Shown here piece after piece: positions 46,048 through 55,239 of a DNA stretch of 64,000 nucleotides. The DNA is taken from NCBI RefSeq assembly GCF_030674635.1, contig NZ_CP089978.1, positions 1,488,001-1,552,000 on the forward strand, read 5' to 3'. The notes beneath the pieces are model-generated. The model searched no databases and had not been told where the DNA came from. It saw only the letters and a program-made list of their open reading frames with translations. Position numbers and translations under genes: made by a program. Source of the stretch: Moraxella sp. ZY210820 (lineage in GTDB: Bacteria > Pseudomonadota > Gammaproteobacteria > Pseudomonadales > Moraxellaceae). How positions within the stretch are numbered: the first letter of the stretch is position 1; every line of letters starts with the position of its first letter.

Positions 46048-47625
46048 ATGTTTAAATCAATTCGACAATCAATGGCGTGGTTACATGGCTGGTTAGGTTT
46101 ATTATTTGGCTGGTTAATGTTTATTATCTTTGTAACAGGAACAACTGCATATTATAAAGACCACATTAATTTATGGGCTGAACCACAATTAGTCAATATT
46201 GAATATCAACAATCGACCGCAATTCACACAGCGTATGATTATTTACAACAATATGCCAATAACGCCAATGAATGGTATATTATTCTAGCAACCAAAGAAA
46301 AACCGATTAATCAAGTATATTGGTCAGATCCAGATGGTTTTCATAATGCAATTTTAGACCCAAATCAAAGCGAAGAAATTTTACTAGATAATGAACTTGG
46401 ATTGGGAGATTTTTTATATCGCTTTCATTACCAATTTCATAACATAGATATTACAACGGCACGTGCGATTATTAGCTTAACCGCTTTTATGATGCTTTTA
46501 GTGATAATTTCAGGTATCATTACTCATAAAAAAATATTGAGTGATTTCTTTACCCTAAGAGCTTATAAAGGTCAGCGTTCATGGCTTGATGTACATAATA
46601 TAAGTGCAGTTATTGCCCTGCCTTTTTTCTTTGTAATTACTATCACAGGTTTTATTTTATTATTTAATTTCTCCCTACCACAAGGATTAAAACAACTGTA
46701 TAACAATAATCAAATTGAATATTATAGCGAAATTCGAGAGATTCAAATCCAACCACCATCTTCAACTCGTAACAATACAGTAACTCCACCTGTAGAAATG
46801 AAATTATCAGAAATTGTTGCTCAAGTAGAACAACAATGGGGGAATGCTGAAATTAAACGTATTACTGTCAAAAATATAAATCAAGATAATGCAACCATCA
46901 TTTTTGAACAAAAGCAAGATAATAGTATTACCATTCGCCCAGCACGATTATTATTTAATGCTTATACAGCACAACCAATTGAAAATAATAGAAAAAATAA
47001 TGCGATTGCACTTGCTAATGCAGGCGTTTATGGTTTGCATTTGGCTTATTTTGCACAACCTTTATTACGCATAGCATTCTTTTTTTCAGGTTTATTAGGT
47101 TGCGTTATGATTGCGTCTGGTTTGCTGATGTGGAGTATCAAACGTCAAATTCAGCATAAAGGTGAAGAAAGTATTGGGCAATTTTTAGTCGACAAATTCA
47201 ATATTTTATTTTTACTCGGCTTACCATTAGCCATTATTGCTAGTTTTTATGGTGTACGTTTACATAGTATTATAGACACCAATATTCTCAATATTTCTTA
47301 TATTGCGTGTTTCTTTTGCTTTTGGATTGTGAGTTTTACCCTTGCGATTCTTATGCCACATACAAAATCATGGACGATGCAACTCATTATGATAATTACC
47401 TTATGTGCTTTATTACCAGTGTTGGATATTATTTATCTATTACTCCAAGGTCATGTTAAAAATATAGCACAATTATGGTTATTTTTACGCATTGATCTTT
47501 TCTTTTTATTCATTGCAATGGCAGGTATTTGGTTATTAAAAAATATCCAACCCATGCAACAACGCATTAAGCAAAAAATCTCACAAAAATTAGAAGCACA
47601 ATCCACAACACAGGAGGATAAATAA
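46048..47625 (+). CDS. PepSY-associated transmembrane protein (PiuB-type, putative siderophore-iron reductase)
   Basis: A 525-residue inner-membrane protein. The N-terminus MAWLHGWLGLLFGWLMFIIFVTGTTAYY is the PepSY-TM hallmark, followed by YRFHYQFHNIDITTARAI with the conserved histidines, AFMMLLVIISGIITHKKIL, and WLDVHNISAVIALPFFFVITITG. A periplasmic PepSY-like segment (about 250-320) precedes four further helices. Such proteins (PiuB, FpvG) are implicated in reduction of ferric siderophores at the inner membrane, with the histidines as possible heme ligands. It lies in a three-gene run, with its stop overlapping the DUF3325 start. Confidence 0.85.
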   Translation: MFKSIRQSMAWLHGWLGLLFGWLMFIIFVTGTTAYYKDHINLWAEPQLVNIEYQQSTAIHTAYDYLQQYANNANEWYIILATKEKPINQVYWSDPDGFHNAILDPNQSEEILLDNELGLGDFLYRFHYQFHNIDITTARAIISLTAFMMLLVIISGIITHKKILSDFFTLRAYKGQRSWLDVHNISAVIALPFFFVITITGFILLFNFSLPQGLKQLYNNNQIEYYSEIREIQIQPPSSTRNNTVTPPVEMKLSEIVAQVEQQWGNAEIKRITVKNINQDNATIIFEQKQDNSITIRPARLLFNAYTAQPIENNRKNNAIALANAGVYGLHLAYFAQPLLRIAFFFSGLLGCVMIASGLLMWSIKRQIQHKGEESIGQFLVDKFNILFLLGLPLAIIASFYGVRLHSIIDTNILNISYIACFFCFWIVSFTLAILMPHTKSWTMQLIMIITLCALLPVLDIIYLLLQGHVKNIAQLWLFLRIDLFFLFIAMAGIWLLKNIQPMQQRIKQKISQKLEAQSTTQEDK

Positions 47626-47921
47626 TGCTCAATTTTATCTTACTTACGATAAGTTTTAGTTTAATGCTTATCGCATTTTTTGGTTTTTATTTGCTAAGTG
47701 AAAAACAACGCAAAAAAACACAACAAAGCCGTTTTGCTTGGTTATTAAATAATGTTAAAATGTATAAATTAGCTTGTATTGTACTTTGTATCATTGCAAG
47801 TAGCTTACTCATGTGGTGCTATAACAGTTCAATTGGCTTTGTCGCATGGTGGGTTTTTGCTAGCCCATTATTACTCCTGATTATTTTAAGTGTTAATAAT
47901 TTAAAGCGAACTGAAAAATAG
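47625..47921 (+). CDS. DUF3325 family membrane protein
   Basis: A 98-residue protein with three membrane helices (about 3-24, 48-66 and 70-90) and a positively charged linker (SEKQRKKTQQSRF). Weak sequence identity but matching length, topology and neighbours (DUF3649, PepSY) fit DUF3325. The family is the third member of this iron-uptake-associated set; its biochemical role is unknown. Its ATG overlaps the PepSY stop codon (TAATG). Confidence 0.68.
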   Translation: MLNFILLTISFSLMLIAFFGFYLLSEKQRKKTQQSRFAWLLNNVKMYKLACIVLCIIASSLLMWCYNSSIGFVAWWVFASPLLLLIILSVNNLKRTEK

Positions 47922-48048
47922 TATATTTTACATACGATAGTCAATTTAGTACTTGAATATTGATTATTTCTATTAAATTTTTTCAGTTTTTTTTTGTGTT
48001 TCATGATATAGTAATCCATATTTGATTTTATGTTTATGGACTATCTTT

Positions 48049-49134
48049 ATGAATACGTCTAATCCAGTATCCAGACCAGACATTGATGATGTGAATTTAC
48101 AAAGTATCCAACCTCTTCTTACTCCTGCACAGTTAAAGACCGAACTACCTTTAACTGAACCTGCTTATCAAACAGTTTTAAATGGTCGCCAAGTTGTGCG
48201 TAATATTTTAGATGGTGTTGATAAACGTTTATTTGTGGTGATTGGACCTTGCTCTATCCATGACCCTAAAGCTGCTCATGAATATGCTGACCGCTTAAAA
48301 GTACTAAGCGAAAAAGTCAAAGATACACTTTATATTGTTATGCGTGTATATTTTGAAAAGCCACGTACAACGGTGGGCTGGAAAGGTTTAATCAATGACC
48401 CAAATATGGATGATTCTTTTGATATTGAAAAAGGTTTGCGTTTAGGGCGAAAATTATTACTTGAATTAAATGAAAAAGGCTTACCTTGTGCAACTGAAGC
48501 CCTAGATCCAAATTCACCACAATATTTACAAGATTTAATTGCATGGTCAGCGATTGGTGCTAGAACCACTGAAAGCCAAACACACCGTGAAATGTCTTCA
48601 GGTTTATCTTCACCTGTTGGCTTTAAAAATGGTACTGATGGTAGCTTAACTGTTGCAACTAATGCTATGCAAGCAGTAAAACATGGTCATAGTTTCTTAG
48701 GTTTAAATAATGATGGGCAAGTGTCTATTATTCGTACTAATGGTAACCCTTATGCACATGTTGTATTGCGTGGTGGTAATGGTAAACCAAATTATGATGC
48801 AAGCTCAGTTGCAGAAGCTGAAGAAGCTTTAGTCAAAGCCAAAGTTAGCACTAAAATTATGATTGATGCTAGCCATGCTAACTCTAATAAAGATCCTTAT
48901 TTACAACCATTAGTGTTAAAAAATATTACGCAACAAATTTTAGATGGTAATAAATCAATCGTTGGTTTAATGGTAGAAAGCCATTTAAAAGGCGGTCGTC
49001 AAGATATTCCATCTAATTTAGCTGATTTAGAATATGGTAAATCAGTTACTGATGGTTGCATCGATTGGGATACCACAGAAAAAGTATTACTTGAAATGCA
49101 TGAAGCACTCAAGAATATTTTACCAAATCGCTAA
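48049..49134 (+). CDS. 3-deoxy-7-phosphoheptulonate synthase (DAHP synthase, class I)
   Basis: Condenses phosphoenolpyruvate and erythrose-4-phosphate, the first step of the shikimate pathway. The 361 residues match the AroF/G/H type: an N-terminal regulatory extension (VNLQSIQPLLTPAQLKTELP), then VVIGPCSIHDPKAA, MRVYFEKPRTTVGWKGLIND, SAIGARTTESQTHREMSSGL, and IMIDASHANSNKDP with metal-binding residues. Which aromatic amino acid inhibits it cannot be told by eye. The ATG at 48049 gives the normal length; a TTG 27 bases upstream is less likely. It is a single gene with its own terminator. Confidence 0.95.
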   Translation: MNTSNPVSRPDIDDVNLQSIQPLLTPAQLKTELPLTEPAYQTVLNGRQVVRNILDGVDKRLFVVIGPCSIHDPKAAHEYADRLKVLSEKVKDTLYIVMRVYFEKPRTTVGWKGLINDPNMDDSFDIEKGLRLGRKLLLELNEKGLPCATEALDPNSPQYLQDLIAWSAIGARTTESQTHREMSSGLSSPVGFKNGTDGSLTVATNAMQAVKHGHSFLGLNNDGQVSIIRTNGNPYAHVVLRGGNGKPNYDASSVAEAEEALVKAKVSTKIMIDASHANSNKDPYLQPLVLKNITQQILDGNKSIVGLMVESHLKGGRQDIPSNLADLEYGKSVTDGCIDWDTTEKVLLEMHEALKNILPNR

Positions 49135-49141
49135 TTACCAT

Positions 49142-49171
49142 AAAAATGCTATCCTAAACGATAGCATTTTT
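49142..49171 (+). terminator. Rho-independent terminator after DAHP synthase
   Basis: AAAAATGCTATC / GATAGCATTTTT, a perfect 12-bp stem with a 6-base loop and T run, 8 bases past the stop codon. Confidence 0.92.
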
Positions 49172-49276
49172 TATACTATCTATTTTTATAATATTATTTT
49201 TAATCCATATATCTTGCAATATCACTGATGAATCCCCATATAAAATATAAGTTATTTTCACATAAAATTGATTGTT

Positions 49277-50215
49277 ATGAGCAAACAACCAAATGCCCCA
49301 CACATATTAATTATTGATGAACAATCATTCAGCCAAAATCATGCTGAACATTGGCATCTTTTAACTCAAGACCACCAACAACTCATGCAATGGTTTCATC
49401 TTGCTTTAGATGCACCTATCTCCCCGATGGGACTTTGTCCAAATGAACAAGGTATGAACAAAAATTTTTGGTTTATTCAAGGACCAAAAAATGCTCAAGA
49501 TATTCAATGCAGTCAAATTTTATGCGTAAAAGATAATAAACCTTATCAACTTAAACACGCATTTCCAAGCCTAAATAGCCCTTATGCCTTTCCTGTAACT
49601 ATCAAACAAATTACTACGAGCGAAGGTCAGAGCCAAGCAATTTTATGTCTTGCTTTAGATGATGATTGTGTGGTTTATGCATTTGATAATTATTATAGTA
49701 TTAACCAAGATTTTTACCAACAAAATCAAAAATATAAAGCACATTTTTCTGCTTGGGCATATCAATTAGAATTAGTACCAGAACATGAAACAATTACCAT
49801 TGATGACCCTGAAGCTATTCGTCATCATCGTGCATTAAATGATATTTTAGCCGAACATCAAGGGCAAACACCTGACAATTTACAAGATTTATTACAAGAT
49901 TGGCAACCTAAAAGTGAAGATGATAAACAACCTATTCAAATTGATATTTCTAAAACCACCGCTTATCTTTATGGCGACCACGTTGGTCAAGAAGATGAAG
50001 CATGGTTACAAGGCAAAATCGTAGGTAAAATGCACAGCCAATTTATGAATGAAACTTATACTTTATATGATGTCGTCTTCATTGATGAACAAAATAGCGA
50101 AAAAATCTTATTACGTTTAGCCACTAAAAATCCTGATTATGCACATTTTAATATTGGGCAATTTATTCGTGGTGATATTTGGTTACAAGTTAATATTTAT
50201 GATGTTTGTAACTAA
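49277..50215 (+). CDS. Uncharacterised soluble protein (312 residues)
   Basis: I do not recognise a family. The start is taken at the ATG at 49277 (MSKQPNAPHILIIDEQSF), three codons inside an open frame beginning with TTG. The protein is acidic, without signal peptide or membrane segment. Residues 230-312 (YLYGDHVGQEDEAWLQGKIV, then YTLYDVVFIDEQNSEKILLRL) look like a beta-rich globular domain and form the most structured part. Two tryptophan-rich helices lie in the first 80 residues. It is a single gene; a family B-type repeat begins within a few bases of its stop. Confidence 0.65.
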   Translation: MSKQPNAPHILIIDEQSFSQNHAEHWHLLTQDHQQLMQWFHLALDAPISPMGLCPNEQGMNKNFWFIQGPKNAQDIQCSQILCVKDNKPYQLKHAFPSLNSPYAFPVTIKQITTSEGQSQAILCLALDDDCVVYAFDNYYSINQDFYQQNQKYKAHFSAWAYQLELVPEHETITIDDPEAIRHHRALNDILAEHQGQTPDNLQDLLQDWQPKSEDDKQPIQIDISKTTAYLYGDHVGQEDEAWLQGKIVGKMHSQFMNETYTLYDVVFIDEQNSEKILLRLATKNPDYAHFNIGQFIRGDIWLQVNIYDVCN

Positions 50216-50216
50216 G

Positions 50217-50297
50217 TTGAGTATGGGTAAATCAGCATTTGCCCATACACATTTACCCATACTTAAAAATCAATCACTTATCATGAATTGATAATCA
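50217..50297. repeat. Family B repeat fragment
   Basis: GTATGGGTAAAT-cagc-ATTTGCCCATAC core hairpin (compatible arms, GGGTAAAT / ATTTGCCC), a second partial copy of the arm (ATTTACCCATAC), then TTAAAAATCAATCACTTA and ATGAATTGATAAT. It keeps the 3' end of family B; the 5' end is lost at the stop codon of the preceding gene. Confidence 0.6.
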
Positions 50298-50311
50298 CAT
50301 TTTAATATTTA

Positions 50312-51130
50312 TCATTTACTATGACGTTGCATAATCATCTCACTCATCATACGATAAAGTTGTGCAATATCATCACGTTGTAATTGTTGTAACATCGCTT
50401 GATGGCGTTGTAAAATTGTAATATCACCACGTTTTGCAGGACCAGTTTGCACTTGTTGTGGCTCAAATTGACTGGCTTTTTGAGCCGTTTCTAAAATTAA
50501 TGGTAATAAAAGTTGATAATCTACCGCTTGGCTATCCAATAGTTGTTTCGATAAATCATAACATAAATTGCTAAAATTACACGCAATCACTGCTGATAAA
50601 TGCAAGACAAAACGTTGCTCTGAATCATAATCATAAATCACATTGCTTATTTTATGAGCAATTTCATGTAATAATATTTTATCATCATCAGTTGCAGTTT
50701 CTAACAACAAAGGTGTATTGTACCAATCAATTTCTCGACCAAAACTAAATGTTTGTAATGGATAAAAAACACCTACTCGGGCATAATATTGTTTTAACAC
50801 ATCAATATGTGTACTTCCTGATGTATGTACCACCAAAGCATGACTTAAATGGGGTGCTAATTGTTTGATGACGGTTTCAATCACACTATCCGATACAGCA
50901 ATAATGATTATATGTTGTGATGTAGATACATCTTCACACGATAATACTGATAAATCATTAATTGCTTGAGCTTGTACTTGCATGGCTAATTGTTGAGCTT
51001 TATCTAATTGACGACCATAAATATAGGCAATATTAATTCCTACTTGATGTAAACGCCATGCCAAATGATGAGCAACTTGCCCCGTGCCAATAATACTTAG
51101 CTTATAAGACGATAAAACAGTAATTTGCAT
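50312..51130 (-). CDS. Rossmann-fold / DUF2520 protein (putative NADP-dependent oxidoreductase)
   Basis: A 272-residue protein with an N-terminal dinucleotide-binding fold (YKLSIIGTGQVAHHLAWRLHQ, residues about 9-29), IIIAVSDSVIETVIKQLAPHL and VVHTSGSTHIDVL. A C-terminal all-helical DUF2520 domain follows (from about 130), with GVFYPLQTFSFGREIDW and AVIACNFSNLCYDL. It resembles ketopantoate-reductase/6-phosphogluconate-dehydrogenase-like proteins, but the substrate is not known. It is divergent from rsfS, 111 bases away. Confidence 0.88.
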   Translation of the reverse strand: MQITVLSSYKLSIIGTGQVAHHLAWRLHQVGINIAYIYGRQLDKAQQLAMQVQAQAINDLSVLSCEDVSTSQHIIIIAVSDSVIETVIKQLAPHLSHALVVHTSGSTHIDVLKQYYARVGVFYPLQTFSFGREIDWYNTPLLLETATDDDKILLHEIAHKISNVIYDYDSEQRFVLHLSAVIACNFSNLCYDLSKQLLDSQAVDYQLLLPLILETAQKASQFEPQQVQTGPAKRGDITILQRHQAMLQQLQRDDIAQLYRMMSEMIMQRHSK

Positions 51131-51241
51131 AAAAACCTATCATTATTGAATAAAATAATCATCACAATATTTGAATTTTCTCTCAAAATCAAGTATAGTT
51201 AAACATTATTTTTAAAATATTACAGGTTATCATTTAGCACT

Positions 51242-51616
51242 ATGTCCGCTGATTTAAATACCCCCATTTTAGACGTTAAACCAGAAGTTCAAGCCTGTTT
51301 AAACGTTGCTTATAATGCCCTTATAGATTTAAAAGCAAAGGAAGTTTTGGCTTTAGATGTAAGCCATATTAGCAATGTTACCGATGCAATTATTATTGCT
51401 AATGGTACATCTACTCGTCATGTAAAAGCATTGGCTGACAATGTTGCTGATGAATGCCGTAAAGCAGGTATGCGTCCATTAGGTATGGAAGGTGAACGTG
51501 ATGCAGAATGGATTTTAGTTGATTTAGGTCATGTGATTGTTCATGTGATGTTACCAACTGCACGCAAATTTTATGATTTAGAAAGCCTCTGGCAGATACC
51601 AAAAGTTGAGGCTTAA
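51242..51616 (+). CDS. rsfS: Ribosomal silencing factor RsfS
   Basis: Binds L14 of the 50S subunit and blocks subunit joining during starvation. The 124 residues match RsfS (E. coli 105, with a 10-15 residue N-terminal extension here): LNVAYNALIDLKAKEVLALDVS, TDAIIIANGTSTRHVKALADNV, GEREAEWILVDLGHVIVHVM-like GERDAEWILVDLG and YDLESLW. It is not next to nadD or holA, its frequent partners. It ends at a strong bidirectional terminator. Confidence 0.95.
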   Translation: MSADLNTPILDVKPEVQACLNVAYNALIDLKAKEVLALDVSHISNVTDAIIIANGTSTRHVKALADNVADECRKAGMRPLGMEGERDAEWILVDLGHVIVHVMLPTARKFYDLESLWQIPKVEA

Positions 51617-51627
51617 ACGAACCAAAT

Positions 51628-51662
51628 AAAAAAGCAACTTCATTTAAATAAGTTGCTTTTTT
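51628..51662. terminator. Bidirectional terminator between rsfS and the His-rich gene
   Basis: AAAAAAGCAACTT / AAGTTGCTTTTTT, a perfect 13-bp stem with a 9-base loop and T runs in both directions, between convergent genes. Confidence 0.9.
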
Positions 51663-51689
51663 ATTATTTATCGCCATATCAGAAATCAA

Positions 51690-52028
51690 TTATTTTACGA
51701 TTTCTACTGGACCGTGATCATCACAATGGTCACCATGCTGATGATGTAAACGTCCATCAACGATATAATCAATATGGTCGCCGTGTGGTACAGCCTCATG
51801 TCCACAACCTTCGCCATGTACATGACTGCCACATTGATGTTGTTGATTACATTCTACTGGATTTTGTTCATTCACATCTAAACTATGTTCATCATAATGC
51901 CCATTGTGTGCATGATGTAAATGCCCATCATGTAAATAATCAATATGGTCGCCATGTTTAATTGCAGTATGTCCACAGCCTTCACCGTGTATATGGTCAT
52001 GATGTTGATGTGTTTTGCATTCTGTCAT
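51690..52028 (-). CDS. Histidine-rich metal-binding protein with two tandem repeats
   Basis: 112 residues, no signal peptide, very rich in His, Asp and Gly. Two copies of a repeat are present: HIHGEGCGHTAIKHGDHIDY with LHDGHLHHAHNGHYDEH, and HVHGEGCGHEAVPHGDHIDY with IVDGRLHHQHGDHCDDH. An acidic linker with NEQNPVECNQQ separates them. Clustered His/Cys suggests zinc or nickel/cobalt binding, as a store or a metallochaperone. The start is the ATG at 52028 (GGGTG 7 bases upstream), not the GTG nine bases before. The 200 bases upstream contain no site I would call Zur with confidence. Confidence 0.8.
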   Translation of the reverse strand: MTECKTHQHHDHIHGEGCGHTAIKHGDHIDYLHDGHLHHAHNGHYDEHSLDVNEQNPVECNQQHQCGSHVHGEGCGHEAVPHGDHIDYIVDGRLHHQHGDHCDDHGPVEIVK

Positions 52029-52167
52029 GATATTCACCCGTTAATTAGTGTATGTTGATGTTTTTATCATAGTGTATTATTTTTAAACTGTCAATAGATA
52101 ATATTAAAATAAATCATTGTTTTTATTAGATTTATTTTATAGTATAACATTACATTTTATCCATAAA

Positions 52168-52201
52168 ATATATCCATAAATCTGATGATTGATGGATATA
52201 T
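52168..52201 (-). terminator. Hairpin after the tail-anchored Sel1-type gene
   Basis: ATATATCCAT / ATGGATATAT, a 10-bp stem with a 14-base loop, followed on the minus strand by a T-rich stretch. It lies 36 bases past the stop codon of the 757-residue gene. Confidence 0.6.
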
Positions 52202-52236
52202 CATTTAATATTTAAATCAAATCAATAAATTATTGA

Positions 52237-54510
52237 TTATAAAAACAACACTATCAACAATAAAATAATCGCAATCGCAATCGCAACACCTTTCACAATA
52301 GGACTAGAAAAATCAATTTTTGATTTTGGAATGCTATTTTGCCATTGTGCTTTCTGCTCACGCATCATTTCATAAAGTTGCATACGCTGTTCTTCAGTCA
52401 TCTCATCAGGATTGGTTACAACTTTCACAATCGGTTCAGGCTCTTGTGGAGCTGGTGCTGATAAAGTCGCAAATTGTGCATTAGCAGAAAATTGTTGCAC
52501 CGTAGGCACAGGAGTTTGTGATGGTTGTGATTGAACCATCTGTTGTTGAACCTGTTGATGAGCCATAGAATCTGACGATGTATCCATCATCACTGGCATT
52601 TCCGAACCTTTCTTTGCCAACTGAATAGCAAATTGTGAAATTTTCTGATGAATCGTTGGATGCCCTGCTTCAACGGCTTGCTCATATTGAGCAATAATCA
52701 CTTCAGGCTCAGCATTCAATGCTTTTAACACTTCTGTTTTAAAACTATATCCACGCCAGTCATTAGCGTTAATTGCCCCTAAAATCAAATCATTGGCTTG
52801 TTCCAATGATGGCTCAACATACTGCCCTTTCAGATATAAATAGGCTAAATAGAGCATACACGCACTATTACCCTGTTGTGTACCTTTAAGTAATACATCT
52901 AATAGTTTATTGACCTGTTCTACTGCCAAGCCTGTATGTTGTACAGCTTTATCAATTTGTGGTAATGCTTGTACGCCCACTGCCTGACATAATTGAGGGT
53001 CGATTAATTCTGCTAATACAGATGAAAAATCGTACTGTTGTACTCGTTCCATATCACTCAAAGGCTGATCTGTAGATACAATTTTCTCAACCGCACTTAA
53101 TGTTGGTACAACTTCTACCGATGTTACTTTCGGTATAGTCTTGGGTTTATGTTGTACTAAGTATTGATAAAACTGTTGTAAAATTTGATTTACTTGGGCT
53201 TGCTCACGATCATTTGGAAAAGCCAATACCAGTTGTGTATATTGTTTGCCAATATTCAGCATTTGTTCTCGAGTTGGACGTAATAATGCCCCAAACTGGT
53301 TCTGCCACAATTCAGGTTGCTCTAATAATGTCTTAAATGTAGCTAAACCATAATTAATATTTAATACACTATGCTCAACATACTGCTGATAATATTCTGT
53401 ACCTCGCCAAAAATACGCTGGCAAAATCATTGCATATTTTGCATCAGTTTGACTATCAATTAAAATAGGTAAAGCATCTAAACTTAAATCTGAACTTGGT
53501 AAATGTGGTCGCCACACATAAATACTGCTGATTTTTAATGGAATCACCGAAATGGTAACAGGAATATCAACTGCTTGTAAACGTCCCATTGCTTGTAATA
53601 AATATTGTGCAAATGACTGATTTTCGGGCTCAACGTTTTCTTCACGATACAATGTATATATTTTTTGAGCAATTTCTCGCAATGCCTCAATATCAGTACG
53701 CCCAGTTGGGTCGTAAACCATATCCACTATTGGCATACGTTCATTTTGATAAAAGTCTATTGGGCGAACACTTACCCCCCATACACATTTACCATGTTGA
53801 TAAAGTTGATGTAACTGCTCAACATTTTGATAGACTGGGTGCTGATTCAACAATAATTCTGATGGTACTTGTTGCAAATAGCCCAATGCTGTCGCAGGTA
53901 ATTTTTCAATTTCCTGTTGAATATCAATATCTAAGGATTGAACACAAGGCGTACTAAAACACTGCTCATCAGGAATATATTGATGTTGGTCTAATAAAGT
54001 ACGAATACTTTGATAAACACTCTTATTTTCATCTTTATGGAACAATCTATCATAAATCGCAACCAACGGAAACCAGACTTTGTCTTTAGCATACGTTTCA
54101 TTTTTAGGATGTTGTACTAAAATATAGTGTGCAAAACTTGGGGATATTTTATCCGCCATTTGTGGATATTTTGCGACAAACTCATTAAAATCATACCAAA
54201 CGGGTGCTTGTCCACGAATACGTCCAACCAATTCACCACAATAGAAAGTCAATAAAAATACAAATTTCTGATTACGATCTGCTTCAAAAAATATTTGTTC
54301 TTGTAAATTACCACGTAAACGAATTTCTGATAATAAATCATCAATACGCTTTAAACTACCTAATGAATAATCTAAATTTAATGCACGCAGTTCATACTCA
54401 TAAGATAAACCATTGGTCCAAGCTTGTTGTGAAAAGAAATTATTAAGATACCATAAAGCTCGTACAGTATAGGACGTTGGAGAGTTGCTATTAATAAAAT
54501 CAGTCGCCAT
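52237..54510 (-). CDS. Uncharacterised tail-anchored protein with Sel1-like repeats
   Basis: 757 residues with no N-terminal signal and one C-terminal membrane segment (last 20 residues, IVKGVAIAIAIILLLIVLFL). It is therefore a tail-anchored protein with a large cytoplasmic part. Residues about 1-450 are a unique domain with many W/Y (DFNEFVAKYPQM, YFWRGTEYYQQY). About 515-640 contain Sel1/TPR-like helices (NSACMLYLAYLYLKGQYVEP, ANDLILGAINANDWRGYSFK). About 650-735 is a Q/P/S-rich linker with a helix just before the membrane (MTEEQRMQLYEMMREQKAQW). I do not know its function. It is a single gene with about 260 bases of non-coding DNA upstream. Confidence 0.6.
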   Translation of the reverse strand: MATDFINSNSPTSYTVRALWYLNNFFSQQAWTNGLSYEYELRALNLDYSLGSLKRIDDLLSEIRLRGNLQEQIFFEADRNQKFVFLLTFYCGELVGRIRGQAPVWYDFNEFVAKYPQMADKISPSFAHYILVQHPKNETYAKDKVWFPLVAIYDRLFHKDENKSVYQSIRTLLDQHQYIPDEQCFSTPCVQSLDIDIQQEIEKLPATALGYLQQVPSELLLNQHPVYQNVEQLHQLYQHGKCVWGVSVRPIDFYQNERMPIVDMVYDPTGRTDIEALREIAQKIYTLYREENVEPENQSFAQYLLQAMGRLQAVDIPVTISVIPLKISSIYVWRPHLPSSDLSLDALPILIDSQTDAKYAMILPAYFWRGTEYYQQYVEHSVLNINYGLATFKTLLEQPELWQNQFGALLRPTREQMLNIGKQYTQLVLAFPNDREQAQVNQILQQFYQYLVQHKPKTIPKVTSVEVVPTLSAVEKIVSTDQPLSDMERVQQYDFSSVLAELIDPQLCQAVGVQALPQIDKAVQHTGLAVEQVNKLLDVLLKGTQQGNSACMLYLAYLYLKGQYVEPSLEQANDLILGAINANDWRGYSFKTEVLKALNAEPEVIIAQYEQAVEAGHPTIHQKISQFAIQLAKKGSEMPVMMDTSSDSMAHQQVQQQMVQSQPSQTPVPTVQQFSANAQFATLSAPAPQEPEPIVKVVTNPDEMTEEQRMQLYEMMREQKAQWQNSIPKSKIDFSSPIVKGVAIAIAIILLLIVLFL

Positions 54511-54769
54511 GACAATATTCTCGAATCAGTAAGCCATCAAAATCGTTAAATCAAATTTTAACCATTTTGAGTAAACTCATTTTTTAATATGTTACTAATC
54601 CTGCTATTGTAATATTTGCCTTTTCATAAAGCAATTTTATTTTTAAATATATGACATATATTGTTATCTTTATGTTGATTAACAATTTATATTCACTTGT
54701 AATTCAGTTATAATCAGAGATGAACCATCATATCATGATGTAAATTTTAATCTAACTTGAGTTTTAAAT

Positions 54770-55234
54770 ATGATGAAATTTTCTAAAATTCTCGCATTAA
54801 GTAGCATACTAATGTTAAATTCTAGTTTTATTTATGCCCAATCCAACTCAAATGCAGATCATTACAATTCAAAAGTAGATTTAATCATTCAACCTGCTGT
54901 ACTCGGATTATGGAAATTAACAGATAGTCCACAACATTGTACAGAATATTATAATTTCACAGCAAAAAATAATAAGTTGGTCGTTCAAAGTGGCAAAGAA
55001 TGGGTAATTGGTCAATATCTATATAGCTTCCCAACATTTCATGAAAATAAACCGCCTATGCTCATGTGGGAAATCAAATACGATAATAATGAAGTCGATT
55101 GTCATGGACAAAAAGTCGATCAATCAGGCAATATGAGTTTGTTTAATGTCAAATGGAATGGTGTTAATCAAATGCAATTATGCGATGTATTATCAGAAAA
55201 ATGTTTTATGACCCTTGAACGTGTACAGCCTTAA
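54770..55234 (+). CDS. Uncharacterised exported protein (154 residues)
   Basis: A signal peptide (about 1-24, ending SFIYAQSN) precedes a mature domain of about 130 residues with three cysteine pairs' worth of Cys (HCTEY, DCHGQ, LCDVLSEKC) and a beta-rich look: LGLWKLTDSPQHCTEYYNF, NNKLVVQSGKEWVIG, MSLFNVKWNGVNQMQLCDV. The W-x-L...C...C layout resembles small lipocalin-like or protease-inhibitor (Inh-type) barrels, but I cannot assign a family. TATAAT at 54709-54714 is a plausible -10 box. It is a single gene; a worn family A repeat starts 6 bases after its stop. Confidence 0.6.
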   Translation: MMKFSKILALSSILMLNSSFIYAQSNSNADHYNSKVDLIIQPAVLGLWKLTDSPQHCTEYYNFTAKNNKLVVQSGKEWVIGQYLYSFPTFHENKPPMLMWEIKYDNNEVDCHGQKVDQSGNMSLFNVKWNGVNQMQLCDVLSEKCFMTLERVQP

Positions 55235-55239
55235 ATTAA

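Noticed and set aside
51653..51961. Histidine-rich open frame on the plus strand opposite the His-rich protein
   Set aside because: His codons (CAT/CAC) read as ATG/GTG on the other strand and the repeat is near-palindromic in composition, so the frame is a by-product. It also runs through the rsfS terminator.
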